A DNA stretch of 64,000 nucleotides from Okapia johnstoni (taxonomy: Eukaryota > Chordata > Mammalia > Artiodactyla > Giraffidae), in the NCBI GenBank assembly GCA_024291935.2, contig CM044315.1, positions 80,706,385 through 80,770,384 of the forward strand, read 5' to 3'. This document shows, piece after piece, positions 12,301-21,740 of the stretch (the first letter of the stretch is position 1; each line of letters begins with the position of its first letter). The notes below the pieces were generated by a model. It searched no databases. It was not told the origin of the DNA and was given only the letters and a program-made list of their open reading frames with translations. The position numbers and the translations under genes were made by a program.

Positions 12301-14727
12301 AGGCGGGAGAGGCTGGATTCTGCAGCCAGGTGGTTATGGAGCAGAAAGGAAGAGAGCTCTGGTCCCAGCAAAAGGCCAGAAGCAGGGAGGGCAGGCCCTA
12401 GGGCCCACTTGGGGCTGAAACATGCATGGACACCAGGTGGGCCTTGGTCTTTGCCTTCTACAGAGCTTCCTCCAGGGTGGGGAGACAGATGTGGACAAAC
12501 CTATCAAATGCACGAGACTGTGTAGGGAGCACGGAGAAGGGACACCTAACCCAGCATAGGGGAGACAGGGGCTGAAGAGGTGCCTCCTGGGAGATACAGC
12601 TTGAGGGTCTTAAAGCTGAGCAGGATACAGGGTGGGGATTTGAGAATGAGGACAGGGAGAAGTCATTGGTGGGAAGGACATTCTAGGCAGAGGACATGCA
12701 TTGGTACACACTAGGTTGCTTCAGTTGTGTCCGACTCTTTGCGACCCTGTGGGCTGTAGCCCTCCAGGCTCCTCTGTCCATGGGGATTCTCCAGCAAGAC
12801 TACTGGAGTGGGTTGCCATTCCCTTCTCCAGGGGATCTTCCTGACCCAGGGATTGAACCCGTGTATCTTATGTCTCCAGCATTGGCAGGTGGGTTCTTTA
12901 TCATTAGCGCCACCTGGGAAGTCCCAGAGCCCGAGTAAATGTGTAGAATGAAAAATATCGTGGTGTGGACAGGGGGCTGTCCAAGTTCAAAGTGGCTGGG
13001 GCATAGGGTGTGAGGCCAGGGCTAGGAGGGACCTCGGAGAGCTGGAGTCTAGGCTCAGCTGAGCTTCCTCAGTCCTGGGACCCCATGCCTTTTCAAGCCC
13101 CTCCTACTCTGTCCCTGCCTGTTCACTGCCAAGTGGTTAGTTGGTTTAGATGCTCCTTTGCTTATCAATGGATATTCTTTGAAAGCCTGCCACAAGTAAA
13201 TGAAGCTGACTTGTCTGTCCTGTGCCGAGCACCTGTTTTCCTTTGGATCTTCACACTCTGCACAAGTTGATGTCTTTCCATCCACAGAGGAGGGTCATAG
13301 AAATTATTCTCTAGGCTTCCTCTAGTAAGCTGATCCCCTCTCTGGGCCTTCACCATCACTTCTGAGTCAGTAACCCTGGGCAGGCCTCTCACCTCTCCCC
13401 AAACATGCTCCTCTCTCGACTTCCTGCCTCAGCAGACTGCAAAACCCACCTGAGGTACAAACTTCCGAGACATTTCATACTGCTGCTGTCATAATGAATG
13501 TCTGTCGGAGATCAGTTATATGCCATGTACTTTACTTATGTTCTCTAGTTTTATCGTCCCAGCTCTCCTGAGAGTTTGCCAGTTTTATAGCTGGCAAATT
13601 AAGGCTCAGATAAATAACTTACCCAAGGGCATGCAATTAGTAACTGGCAGAGCCTGGTTGTCTGACTCTAAAGTCCACACCTTGAAGCACTATCCTGACT
13701 GCCCCAATCAGTCACAAAATTCTGTTTCCTCAGAACCTCTAGACTTCATCCCCATCCTCAAGTCTCCCCTTGTTAACCCTCATCCTTGGTTCCATGGACC
13801 ATCCTGATAGCCACACTCTTGCCTGAGACTGTCCTCCTAACTGACCCATCCGAGACCTTGTGACTCTCTGGCCTACAACCTTCCGTGGCTCCCTATTGCC
13901 CTTCACGATGCAGAGCTTGCTGTAGAGCTCCCTTGCTGTTCCCACTGCTCCTCCTGCTGTGCGTTCCCTCCAGGATCCCTCACTCCCCTCTACTTCCACT
14001 TCTCTGAGACTTGTGTCTATTATTCTGATTGTCCTGGAATGAAGACCACCCTCTGAGTGAAGTCTGTCCTGATCCATTTTCATCTCCTATCCTGAGGTAG
14101 AGTAGGCTGACTCTTCAGTGTTCCTCTGTGTCTGTTCCGTGCTCACCCGGTGTCCCGGGTCCCCCACTAGACCGCGAACCTCTCAAGGTGACCTTTGTGT
14201 TCTAATCCTCTTTGGGCGGCAGCTGAAGAAATTGGCTACTACGTATTCAGAAGCTCTTAGCAAGTGCTCTGTGTAAATTACATCATTGAAACCCAGTTAC
14301 AGCCATAGGAGGTCAACATCATTGAATCTGTTATACAGCTCTAGAAGCTCTCTGCCTCTTACAGCTCTTGGAATATTGTTGGTGCTCGATAAATGTTTGT
14401 CGAATGACTAACTGAGTTAGTCCCACACACTGACCGTATGAGCACCCCCTGAAAACTTCAGGGGGCCTAGAGGCTCTGCTGCTCCCCACTGATGTTCAAA
14501 TCCAACACAGTCTGTGGATGCTCCCCTCCCCCAATCCCTAGCTTCTGCCTGGGTTTTCCAGGCCCTGATCCCACTTTCCAGTGAATCAGAGTGTGGAGGA
14601 AAGAGATAGCAATGATGATAGGGTTTTGGGGGCGGGGGTAGTCAAGGCCCTGGGCAGGGAGAGACTTACCAACATGAGAAGCCAGGAAGAAGATGGGGAG
14701 CAGCAAAGGGGGCTCCAGCCAGACCAT
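96..14727 (-). CDS. TIE1: TIE1 receptor tyrosine kinase, coding exons 1-15 (partial, 3' end beyond window)
   Basis: Endothelial angiopoietin-receptor family kinase; TIE1 is an orphan receptor that pairs with TEK/TIE2 at the cell surface. Coding segments on the minus strand, 5' to 3': 14670-14727, 11423-11740, 11223-11333, 9606-9761, 9315-9446, 9015-9155, 8667-8795, 7717-7862, 7340-7484, 5135-5293, 4827-4964, 4344-4640, 3518-3808, 2640-2830, 96-306. Every junction has GT/AG and the phases join, giving 874 codons plus one base. Order: signal peptide (1-20), Ig-like 1, three EGF-like modules, Ig-like 2, three fibronectin III repeats, one membrane helix (about 762-786), and the start of the kinase with the GEGNFG loop (847-852) and lysine in AAIKML (871). 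The human lysine is near residue 870, so no exon appears to be missing. The catalytic loop, activation loop and C-tail are encoded left of position 1. I see no frameshift or stop in any exon. Confidence 0.97.
957..1296. repeat. 46-47 bp inverted repeat plus 18-bp direct repeats in TIE1 intron 14
   Basis: Arm 957-1003 reappears reverse-complemented at 1229-1274 with one substitution and one single-base gap. The second arm lies in a segment (1221-1278) bounded by identical 18-bp direct repeats, 1203-1220 and 1279-1296. The arrangement resembles a locally templated insertion rather than a transposon. Confidence 0.85.
2640..2830 (-). CDS. TIE1: TIE1 exon 14: juxtamembrane and transmembrane segment
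   Basis: Encodes about residues 741-804. After an acidic stalk (AAEEGLDQQ) comes the membrane helix [20 protein letters not shown] and onward, closed by the stop-transfer basics RKSCLHRRR. It ends TYQSGS in phase 0 with donor GTCAGT at 2639. Confidence 0.96.
3023..3371 (+). mobile_element. CHR-type tRNA-Glu SINE in TIE1 intron 13
   Basis: Carries the A/B-box head (TGGTTAAGAATCC, GGCTCGATCCC), the CAACTAAGCC and GAGAAGCCACTGCAAT body motifs and an A-rich AAATAAATAAAT tail. Exact 15-bp target duplications (AAGAAGGGAAGGGTC) flank it at 3008-3022 and 3372-3386. Confidence 0.93.
3518..3808 (-). CDS. TIE1: TIE1 exon 13: fibronectin III repeat 3
   Basis: Encodes about residues 644-740 ([16 protein letters not shown] ... 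STLGN), with [14 protein letters not shown]. An internal CAG just before DSEIQ at 3767 could serve as an acceptor in phase, giving a 14-residue shorter form. I chose the outer acceptor at 3809-3810 because the [13 protein letters not shown] segment is present in human TIE1. Confidence 0.93.
4344..4640 (-). CDS. TIE1: TIE1 exon 12: fibronectin III repeat 2
   Basis: Encodes about residues 545-643 ([15 protein letters not shown] ... VLLPPSG), a complete repeat with [14 protein letters not shown] and an NVSS glycosylation site. Acceptor at 4641-4642, donor GTACGC at 4343. Confidence 0.95.
4827..4964 (-). CDS. TIE1: TIE1 exon 11: fibronectin III repeat 1, C-terminal part
   Basis: Encodes about residues 499-544 with [19 protein letters not shown], the L-x-P-x-T-x-Y turn typical of fibronectin III, plus an NVT glycosylation site. 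It ends TTDCP. Donor GTGAGA at 4826. Confidence 0.95.
5135..5293 (-). CDS. TIE1: TIE1 exon 10: fibronectin III repeat 1, N-terminal part
   Basis: Encodes about residues 446-498 ([12 protein letters not shown] ... STIV). Starts the membrane-proximal fibronectin type III array. Acceptor at 5294-5295, donor GTGAGG at 5134. Confidence 0.95.
5745..5845 (+). mobile_element. MIR-like SINE fragment
   Basis: Has GAAACTGAGGCTCAGAGA followed by a CCTGCTTAAGG-type core, the usual conserved part of MIR. Lies in TIE1 intron 9. Confidence 0.6.
6007..6060 (+). repeat. Degenerate (ATGG)n tetranucleotide repeat
   Basis: Repeated ATGGATG/ATGTATG units, imperfect, inside TIE1 intron 9. Confidence 0.8.
6395..6600 (+). 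mobile_element. MIR-like SINE fragment
   Basis: Contains TGAGCACATACCCTGTGTCA, TTTAATCTTCACAGCAAT and TTTTACAGAGAGAGAAAC in MIR order. TIE1 intron 9. Confidence 0.7.
7340..7484 (-). CDS. TIE1: TIE1 exon 9: second half of Ig-like domain 2
   Basis: Encodes about residues 398-445 ([17 protein letters not shown] ... FRINVK). [10 protein letters not shown] holds the partner cysteine in the D-x-G-x-W/Y-x-C pattern of Ig domains. Acceptor at 7485-7486, donor GTCAGT at 7339. Confidence 0.95.
7717..7862 (-). CDS. TIE1: TIE1 exon 8: first half of Ig-like domain 2
   Basis: Encodes about residues 349-397 ([16 protein letters not shown] ... PDGMVLL). The cysteine in [10 protein letters not shown] is the first of the Ig pair. 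It ends in phase 0 with donor GTGAGC at 7716. Confidence 0.95.
8667..8795 (-). CDS. TIE1: TIE1 exon 7: EGF-like module 3
   Basis: Runs from [11 protein letters not shown] to HCEKS, about residues 306-348, with [19 protein letters not shown], the best conserved EGF motif of the protein. Acceptor at 8796-8797, donor GTACGA at 8666. Confidence 0.95.
9015..9155 (-). CDS. TIE1: TIE1 exon 6: EGF-like module 2
   Basis: Runs from [14 protein letters not shown] to GSQCQE, about residues 259-305, with [12 protein letters not shown] as its closing loop. Acceptor CTAG at 9156-9157, donor GTATGG at 9014. Phase 1 at both ends. Confidence 0.95.
9315..9446 (-). CDS. TIE1: TIE1 exon 5: EGF-like module 1
   Basis: Cysteine-rich module running from [10 protein letters not shown] to GTRCEQ, about residues 215-258. 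It includes [12 protein letters not shown], the signature C-terminal loop of an EGF/laminin-type fold. Phase 1 at both ends, as usual for shuffled EGF exons. Confidence 0.95.
9606..9761 (-). CDS. TIE1: TIE1 exon 4: end of first Ig region
   Basis: Encodes about residues 163-214, including [14 protein letters not shown] and [12 protein letters not shown] and ending LIVRG. This is the C-terminal Ig-fold part before the EGF repeats. Acceptor at 9762-9763; donor GTCAG, weaker than the other donors, at 9605. Confidence 0.94.
10140..10440 (+). mobile_element. L2-type LINE 3' fragment
   Basis: Pyrimidine-rich sequence with TTCTTCACTGCCCAAGG, TCCTCCTGGAATGCTTCTG and CAGGAGCCTCTCC, the pattern of the L2 3' region (CR1 clade). 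Divergent and old. TIE1 intron 3. Confidence 0.5.
10841..10860 (+). repeat. Long G-run, possible G-quadruplex
   Basis: Two runs of seven and nine G split by one C, enough guanines for an intramolecular quadruplex. Intronic in TIE1, on the non-template strand's complement. Confidence 0.5.
11223..11333 (-). CDS. TIE1: TIE1 exon 3: Ig-like region continued
   Basis: Encodes about residues 126-162 ([16 protein letters not shown] ... DVIWKSN), the link between the two halves of the N-terminal Ig region. Acceptor at 11334-11335, donor GTAAG at 11222. Phase 1 at both ends, so it could be skipped without a frameshift. Confidence 0.95.
11423..11740 (-). CDS. TIE1: TIE1 exon 2: most of the first Ig-like domain
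   Basis: Encodes about residues 20-125, beginning [13 protein letters not shown] and ending YVHNSPG. It holds the Ig cysteines in FLTCVSG and FSCVGG and an N-glycosylation site (NGS). Acceptor CCCAG at 11741-11742 and donor GTGAGT at 11422 both fit. The exon is very rich in CpG, unlike exon 1 and the promoter. It carries one more residue than human TIE1 in the RTP...LARNGS stretch. Confidence 0.95.
12709..12925 (-). mobile_element. Bov-tA SINE
   Basis: Reads on the minus strand from the GGGACTTCCCAGGTGGCGC head, through GGTTCAATCCCTGGGTCAGG, to AAGAGTCGGACACAACTGA. Lies in TIE1 intron 1. Confidence 0.92.
13505..13690 (+). mobile_element. MIR-like SINE fragment
   Basis: Degenerate MIR pattern: ATTAAGGCTCAGATAAATAA, CCCAAGGGCATGCAATTAG, CTGACTCTAAAGTCCA. 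TIE1 intron 1. Confidence 0.6.
13800..14410 (+). mobile_element. L2-type LINE 3' region, interrupted
   Basis: Shows CTCCCTATTGCCCTTCACGA and, near the end, TGGTGCTCGATAAATGTTTG, the usual L2 terminus. The middle (about 14210-14340) does not fit L2 and may be MIR. Confidence 0.5.
14670..14727 (-). CDS. TIE1: TIE1 exon 1: start codon and signal peptide
   Basis: The ATG is at 14727-14725. It starts a 19-residue hydrophobic leader ([19 protein letters not shown]) typical of a secretory signal, matching the known TIE1 N-terminus in length. The donor GTAAGT follows at 14669, leaving phase 1, and the split glycine codon is completed by exon 2. Confidence 0.93.
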
Positions 14728-14870
14728 ACTCCGGAGGCTGACTGCGCCAGCCAGCACAAGCAGGGCCCAGGGTCAGTCACTCTGGGTCTGGTTGCTCAGC
14801 CTGTGCTGTCAGTGTGTGTTGGTGTTAGGGAGGAAGAGGAAATGAGTTAGCTTGGGTGGGAGGGGTGGGG
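14728..14870 (-). promoter_or_regulatory. Probable TIE1 5'UTR and proximal promoter
   Basis: Upstream of the TIE1 ATG there is no TATA box. Two GGAA cores lie close together at 14828-14842 (GGAAGAGGAAATGAG), in the position of an Ets-factor cluster. Ets control of the TIE1 promoter in endothelium is established for mouse Tie; that these sites act here is inference. The transcription start cannot be placed from sequence alone. Confidence 0.45.
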
Positions 14871-17450
14871 AGGACTTATCCTGCTTCTGGGCCTCTAGGC
14901 CCCCCTAGTCTGGGGATGGGTGTGGCCTGGAAGGTCCTGGAATGGGGTCACTGAGGGTGGGGGGAGGGTTGTGGTAAGGACAGACCTGGGGACTGTTGGA
15001 CCGTTTCCCTTTCCCTCTTCTCCCCGTGGTCCTCAGTCTTGCCAGCGGGCAGGAGGCAGGAGACAGGAAAGGGAGGAAGTCGGTGGCTTCCTCCTATTGA
15101 GAGGGGATGGGGAGGATATTGTTCTGGGGTCTCTCCTCCCCCAACACAAACACATGATTCCTCATGTTTGCACCCCAGGACACAGTTACATGGGGGTCCT
15201 AGAGAGCAGTTCATGTATGTAACACAAGGATCCGGAATGTACACAAAGGAACAAAAACAACACACTCAGGGCAAAAGCCCTTTGATTCAATCTTGTGTTA
15301 TTCTCTCAGTTTACAGGTTGCAAAACTGAGGCCTGAGCCTGCAGAGCCTGGGGACTCTCTGAGGTCATGGTGAGGCTGGGACCTGAGCTTCTGACTTAGC
15401 CGTTCCTCAGGGCTCATGCTAAGCCAATTTACAGAGTGCACAGGGGGTGAGTCTCCTGCATTTGCAGTCCTTGGCTTAAGCCACTAACAGAGGCTTCAGC
15501 ACACTGTCTGCCTGATGTCATTATCCTTGGACACTGGGGCAGCAGAAGCCCTACCCAGAGAGTGCCTGCACTCTTGAGGGCTGACAGCAGCCTGGAAGCA
15601 GTCCTAGCCCTTGACAAAGGCTCCGAAGTCCCATGGATCTGCTGTGCCCCTCATCTCTCCCTGCTCTGCTGCCACCTCTCCACTGGCATTTGCCAGAGCA
15701 GAACATCATCCACGGGCACAGAATGCCCGCCGGTCTAGGGGTGGGGTCTGTCCTTGCAGGGAACAGAGGGAAGCGTGTTGGAGCCATCAGATGGCTGGGC
15801 TTGCTTGTGAAATCTGTGACTCCTCTGGCCTCGAATAGAGTGGTTGGGGTGGGGTGAGACCTGGTGCTAGGTTAGGGGACTGGTTTGGAAGTCCACACCC
15901 TCCCTTTGGGGCTGGGACATCTTCCAAAGTCTGTTGCCAGGTGAAAGCTGGACTCTCTTTTGGACCCACGAGGCTCTAATTCACTGTCTGGGGGAAGCAG
16001 GGCCTTTGCCGTCTAGCTGAGCTGGTTTAGGAATGGGACTCTTCTGAAAATCCCTGAAAAGTCCCAGGAGAGATGTTGACTCCTGGTGTAGTTTGAAAAA
16101 TGGATCAGGGAAGCCCACCCCACCCCCGCCATGTTGGCCCCCAGATTCCTCATTCCTAGGTATGAGGCTGGGAAGAGCTTTTTGTGGATAAGACTCTGGT
16201 GGGAATGGGGGTGGCTGATACTTTAGTCTTCAGCTTATCTTGGTGCCAAGACCTTTGACTCTAGCATAAGAAAGGAGCTGGGAAATGCTGGGCAGTTTGT
16301 CTGGCAGGATTGTAGGCAGAACTTTTCCCTTGTTTCTGGGGAAACCTGGTAGGCCTAATGTCATTTTGTATATATACAGAGAGCACTTAGGCAGCAACTG
16401 TTGTGGAAAATGACAGTTACTGGCACAGGCGTTTGCTCTGAATGAATTTTAAGGCTCTGTGACTCTGTAACATGGCAATGACTACAGGCCCATCTGGCCA
16501 GCCCACTTTCAACTGGGAAACAAAACTCAGTAGTAATGATCTGTAGATGAACACAATGCACATCTTGCAGAGTTTGTATACAAGAATTTGTATTATAAAA
16601 CAATGTCCTGTAAGTGTAAAAGTGTATTTTTACACGTGTTGAGATAATGTTGCAAGCAACTTAAATACCATCTGTTTACAAACAGAATGTCACTAATGAA
16701 CTATCTGTGCACCAACAAATTTTGAGTGGGTTGTGTGTACATCTGCTCTTGCAATAGGAATACTTAAACCATAATGCATGCCTTAAAGTCTCAGTCACTG
16801 GAAAGTCACCGGAAAGTTACAGACCAAGAATAATGTTAATGCAGATATGCAGTCTACACATTGTGAGGCCAACCATCCAATCCAAAACAAAGCTGATAAT
16901 GATAGAGCTAAAGATAACTTATTTTTTAAAAAAGCAAGAATAGCAGCATGACCAACTCCACACAAGGCTGATGATTCACTGCTACAAAAGTCACCTTCCT
17001 GCAAATAGTGGGAATGCCAGCTCTTGTCACGTGGTCACATATAGGGGGTTTGCCAGGTCACCAGGGGTTAAGGGCAAACAGGCCCCCTGTGGAACTCTGA
17101 AGCAGAGATTTTTAGTAAACAATCCGTGCCAATTTACTTTCCAAATGCCAGATTTTACTCACCATCGGTTAGAATGTTGCTAGTAAGAAGCGTGCAGTTG
17201 GACCTGAAAAGGTAATGAAAGTAGTTATCCTTTGCCCGTAAGAACTGAAAAAGGACATGAAATTGTGGAACTGTCCAAGGCCCATGGGGGCAGCCTCATG
17301 TTCCACTGTGGGGCCGTGGAGCCAAAGAGTTCCGTGTTTGCATGACTGTGTCAACTGTCGGTATTAACTGAGTGCTACTGAAAATGGTCGTGTATTTTTT
17401 CATAGCTAATCTGAGCTTTGGGGCTGCTGCTTTTGGAGTAGTCTGTTGTG
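14870..17450. other. Intergenic DNA upstream of TIE1, nothing assigned
   Basis: No gene, long open frame or repeat family that I recognise. GGAA motifs at 15063-15080 could be endothelial Ets sites. The part after 16350 is A/T-rich with no clear element. Confidence 0.4.
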
Positions 17451-17650
17451 GTTCCTTTGGGATGCCATAACAAAATACCACAGACTGGCTAGCTTATAAA
17501 CAGTAAACATGTATTTCTCACAGTTCTGGAGGCTAGAAGTCTAAGATCAGGATGCCAGCATGGTCCAGTGAGGACCCTCTTCCAGGTCGCAGGTCCTCAC
17601 AGGGTGAAAAGGCAAAGGAGCTCTCTCAGTTCTCTTTTATAAATGTATTA

Positions 17651-18589
17651 CAGGCATCCCTAAGAGATAGTGTGGGCTCGATTCTAATGTCTCCGATAAA
17701 GCGAATAACATTCTAATGTCTCCAATAATCGCTCCAATAAAGCGATGTGACGATAAAGCAAGTCACATATTTTTGGGTTTCCCAGTGTATATAAAAGTTA
17801 AGCTTACTGTACTATATCTACTAAGTGTACAATACCATCATGTCTAAAAATTATACGTACTTTAGTTAAAAAATACATGGACTTCCCTGGTGGTCCAGTG
17901 ACTAAGATTCTTCACTCCCAGGGCAGGGGGCCCAGGTTCAATCCCTGGTCAGGGAACTAGATCCCGCATGCAACTAAGACCTGATACAGCCAAATAAATA
18001 AATATAAATATTAAAAATATTTTATTGCTAAAAAATGCTAACCATTATCCGAACCTTCAGCAAGTTGTAATTTTTTGCTGGTGGAGGGTCTTGCCTTGAT
18101 GTTGGTGGTTGCTACAGGAGGGGGTGGCTGTGGCAATTTCTTAAAATAAGGCAACAGTTAAGTCTGTATCAATTAACTCTTTCTTTCCCTTGAACACTTA
18201 GAGGCCATTGTAGGGTTATTAACTGATCTAATTTCAATATTATTGTGTCTCAGGGAAATCCGAGGAGATGGGGAGAGACAGGGGACTGACCAATTGGTGG
18301 AGCAGTTAGAACACATATTTATCGTTTAATTTCGCTATCTTATATGGACACCTGCCCCTAAACAATTACAATAACATCAAAGATCACTGATCACAGACCA
18401 TCATAACAAATGTAATAATAATAAAAAGTTTGAAATGTGAGAATTACTAGAATGCAACACAGAGGCAGGAAGTAAGCAAATGCTGTTGGAAAAATGGCAC
18501 TGATAGCTTTGCTCAATGCAGAATTGCCACAAACCTTCAATCTATAAAAAAAAGTAAAAAGCAAAGCACCATAAAACGAGGTATGCCCA
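17651..18589 (+). mobile_element. Tigger1 (pogo/Tc1-mariner) remnant, internally deleted
   Basis: Terminal CAGGCATCCC and GAGGTATGCC are decayed Tigger1 inverted ends, flanked by TA on both sides (17649-17650, 18590-18591). Internal matches include AAAAATGCTAACCAT, GGTGGAGGGTCTTGCC, ACACTTAGAGGCCATTGTAG and CAAAGATCACTGATCACAGA. About 0.8 kb remains of an element normally near 2.4 kb, so most of the transposase region is gone. No open frame survives. Confidence 0.88.
17879..18010 (+). mobile_element. CHR-type tRNA-derived SINE inside Tigger1
   Basis: Begins GGACTTCCCTGGTGGTCCAG, has GGTTCAATCCCTGGTCAGGG and ends CCAAATAAATAAATA. A short form of the cetartiodactyl tRNA-Glu SINE. It interrupts Tigger1, so it is the younger of the two. 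Confidence 0.9.
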
Positions 18590-18709
18590 TAATTTCACCC
18601 TCATGATCTAATCACCTGAAGGCCTCCACCTCCTAAGACCATCACCCTGGGCGTTAAGATTTCAATGTATGGATTTTGGAGGGGGACAAACATTCAGACC
18701 ATACTGTCA

Positions 18710-19590
18710 TCCTTTGCTAGGAGCAGATTAATGAGACTAAGATTTTAACCCTTGTCTCTGTAACAGTTGGCAGACTTCTGGGCCACTGGCCACATTTTGA
18801 GTAGCATTAGTCTAATGGGTAACAGACAAAGAGGGTCGAGGGATAGATGGCTGAAGTCATAAATGTCTGAATTTGAGAGTTACAGGGATCCCCCACTTTT
18901 TCTCTTTTATGAGAGACCTGCCTTAGTACCTGTTTTTGCTGACCAAAAGAGATCCGAGGAGGATTTTCAATTTTATGAAAAAAGGTGAAAGTGAAAATAG
19001 CATTCATCATTTGTTTTGCAGGGAGTTGTTACAGAGGCAGCTTGCACCCTGAACTGCTAGAGAGGTAGACCGCAAAGCTCCTTCCCCAGAAACTATACTC
19101 AGCATCTCAGCGTCAAGCCCCCAGAGCTTTGAACTGTGTCTGTGAGCATCTGTGCTTAATCTTGATTTATTTTGTGCAACCGTTAGTTAATGAGATGTGT
19201 CCCAAGATAATTGCTTCTTTGCTTTATGCCATCTAGGCTTAAAGGTTTCATGGGAATGCTCTTATAGTGGGGAGACCTGTAGAGTATTTCTGGCTTATGG
19301 TGGAGTCTGTGGTGTTGTAGGAGTGGCAAGGAGGTGATGGCCACAGGAGACGAAGAAGTCCAAGCGGGGTTTGGAAAGGTCACCTATAAGGATATGCTCC
19401 TTTTCACCCTTGTCATTCGAACACACTGTATTTTTACATAGATGCAGGCATGTAAAAACCCTGCACTGAGCATTTCCAATACAGGCCTTCTTGATTTGTG
19501 TACCATCTGCACATTATTTGTAATGCATCAATTCTGTTTTTCCTACAAAGTGGTTCTAAACTCTTTGGGGGTGGTGATGGGAAGGACAGA
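18710..19590. other. Intergenic DNA, nothing assigned
   Basis: No convincing gene, repeat family or regulatory motif seen here. Confidence 0.35.
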
Positions 19591-19594
19591 TCTC

Positions 19595-20130
19595 TAAAAT
19601 AGTGGAACAAGACAGACCACTCACAAACGCTGAAATTGAAACCGTGGTTAAAAACCTCCCAGCAAACAAAAGTTCAGGACCTGACAGCTTCACAGGCGAA
19701 TTTTATCAAACATTTAGAGTTAACACCTGTCCTGAAACTGTTCCCAAAAAATTGCAGAGGAAAGAATACTTCCAAACTCATTTTATGGGGCTTCCCTGGT
19801 GGCTCAGACAGTAAAGAATATGCCTGCAATGTGGGAGGCCCCAGGTTTGACCCCTGGGTTGGGAAAATACCCTAGAGAAGGGAATGGCAACCCACTCCAG
19901 GATTCTTGTCTAAAAAATTCCGTGGATAGAGGAACCTGGCAGGCTACAGTCCATGGGGTTGCAAACAAATAAAAGCTCAGGACCTGATGGCTTCACAGGC
20001 TGATTTTATCAAATATTTAGAGAAGTTAACACCTATCCTGAAACTGTTCCAAAACATTGCAGAGGAAGGAAAACTTCCAAACTCATTTTATGAGGCAACC
20101 ATCATCCTGATACCCCAAACCAGACAAAAA
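19595..20130 (+). mobile_element. L1 ORF2 fragment, partly duplicated around a SINE
   Basis: Encodes traces of the L1 reverse-transcriptase N-terminal part (NLPANKSSGPDSFTGEFYQ). The same about 130-bp L1 segment occurs at 19660-19788 and again at 19963-20092, on either side of a Bov-tA SINE. The second copy then runs on for about 35 bp. Not coding. Confidence 0.85.
19789..19960 (+). mobile_element. Bov-tA SINE, truncated
   Basis: Starts GGGCTTCCCTGGTGGCTCAG and contains CAACCCACTCCAGGATTCTT and GGCAGGCTACAGTCCATGGG, then stops before the usual tail. Confidence 0.92.
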
Positions 20131-20499
20131 TAGCACACCATTCTCTTTCATGAATGGAGGCTCAGGAAGGGGAAGGGGAAGAACTGGGGGACTAGGGAGC
20201 AGCAGACCATGTGGGTTAGAGGGCTTGAGGCTAGGTGGGAACTTACTCTTCAGGATGAGCTCTGACTTGCCAAGGCCCCGTTTAGTTTGTGCTTTGGATG
20301 GAGGTTGTCCTGGGGGAAACAGCCCTTTCTGTCATCTTAGGGACTGCCTGATTTTTCACGTTGAGTCTATAGAAAAGTCCGGAATGGGGCTGGAGGTGCC
20401 TGGCTGGGTTTCCTCAGTCCCTGGGCATTGGTGGGGGAGGAGGAGGGAGTGGGCAATAGCTGGTACTACTTACAGTTTCAGCTCATGGGGACCTGTGAA

Positions 20500-21740
20500 T
20501 CTTTTCTCCTGAGCTGGAGGGGGGCAGTGATTTTTTTTTGTTTTTGATTTTCATTCTGGGTTTTTTGTTTGTTTTATTTTGTGTGATTTTATTTCTTATA
20601 ACAGTTTTAGATTTATAGGAAAATTGAGATGATAGTGCTCAGAGTTCCCGTATACCTCATAGCCAGTTTCCCCTCTTATTAACATCTTACATTAATAGGG
20701 TATATTAGCCATAACTAATGAACCTTACTTAGTATGTTATTATTAACTAAATACTATGGTTTATTTAGAAATCTTCAGTTTTTCCCTGTTTTTGCTTTTC
20801 TGCTCCAACATCCCATCCATGATACCATGTTACATTTAGTTTTGTGTCTCCTTAGGCTCTTCTTGGTGTGATAATTTCTCAGACTTTTCTTCTTTTTGGT
20901 GACCTTGACAATTGTGAGGAGTCTATTAGTCAAGTATTTTGTGGGATGCCCCTCTATTGGAATTTGTCTGATGTTTTCTTACAATTAGACTGAGGTTCTA
21001 GGTGCTAGGGAGGAAGACCAAAGAGGTCTTAACAAGGATACATCCCACCAATATGTTCTGTTACTGTTGATATTGAGCTTGATCACCTACCTGAGGTGGT
21101 ATTTGTCACATTTTTCCACTGTGAAGTCACTATTTTCCCCCTTGTTTTATAGCCACACTGCGTGGCATGTGGGATCTTAGTTCCTTGACCAGAGATTGGA
21201 CCTGTGTCCCCTGAAGTGGAAGCATGATGTGTTAACCTCAGGACTGTCAGGAAAGTCCCAAAAGTTACTACTTTTTCCCTCCCTTTCCAGACACTCCTCT
21301 TTGAAGTCATTATATATAGCTCACACTTAAGGAGAAGGACTCTTCCCCTCTGGGAGACTTTGTCTACATAAATTAATTAGAATTCTTCTGAAATGGAGAT
21401 ATGTCCCTTTTCTTTTCCACTTCTCTATCTAGTCAATTATTTGTTTACAACAACATGCCCTCATGGGTATTTATTTCATATTTTGGGTTATTATAATCCA
21501 ATTCTATTTTATTTATTTTGTTGCTTAGTTGTTCCAGCTTTGACTGTTGGCAGTGCTTCCAGTTGGCTCCTATGTTCCTTTGATACATTCCCACCAATGT
21601 AAGGCTTTGTATTTTTTGATTGTTATTTGTTTGTTCTTTTCCACTTCCTTACTTCCTGGCTCTAACAAGATGCTTCAGGCTCACTCATATATTTCCTGCT
21701 CCAGTTCTAGAATGAGTCACCTCTCTGAGGATCCCTGGAT
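20500..21740 (-). mobile_element. Ancient L1 (L1M-type) 3' sequence, antisense
   Basis: Motifs such as TTAACATCTTACATTAATAG, CTTCTTTTTGGTGACCTTGA and GGATACATCCCACCAATATG fit the antisense strand of old L1 3' regions. Highly diverged; boundaries approximate. Confidence 0.5.
21155..21260 (-). mobile_element. tRNA-derived SINE fragment
   Basis: Antisense form of the CHR head: GGCATGTGGGATCTTAGTTC and a decayed GACCAGAGATTGGACCTGTG box. Confidence 0.7.

Larger units (their letters stand above)
17455..18708 (+). mobile_element. Unassigned ancient repeat split by Tigger1
   Basis: The halves 17455-17648 and 18592-18708 carry motifs of one common old mammalian repeat (AACAAAATACCACAGACTGG, TTCTGGAGGCTAGAAGT, then TGATCTAATCACCTGAAGGC, ACAAACATTCAGACCATA). 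They join across the Tigger1 insertion. I could not name the family with certainty. Confidence 0.6.
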
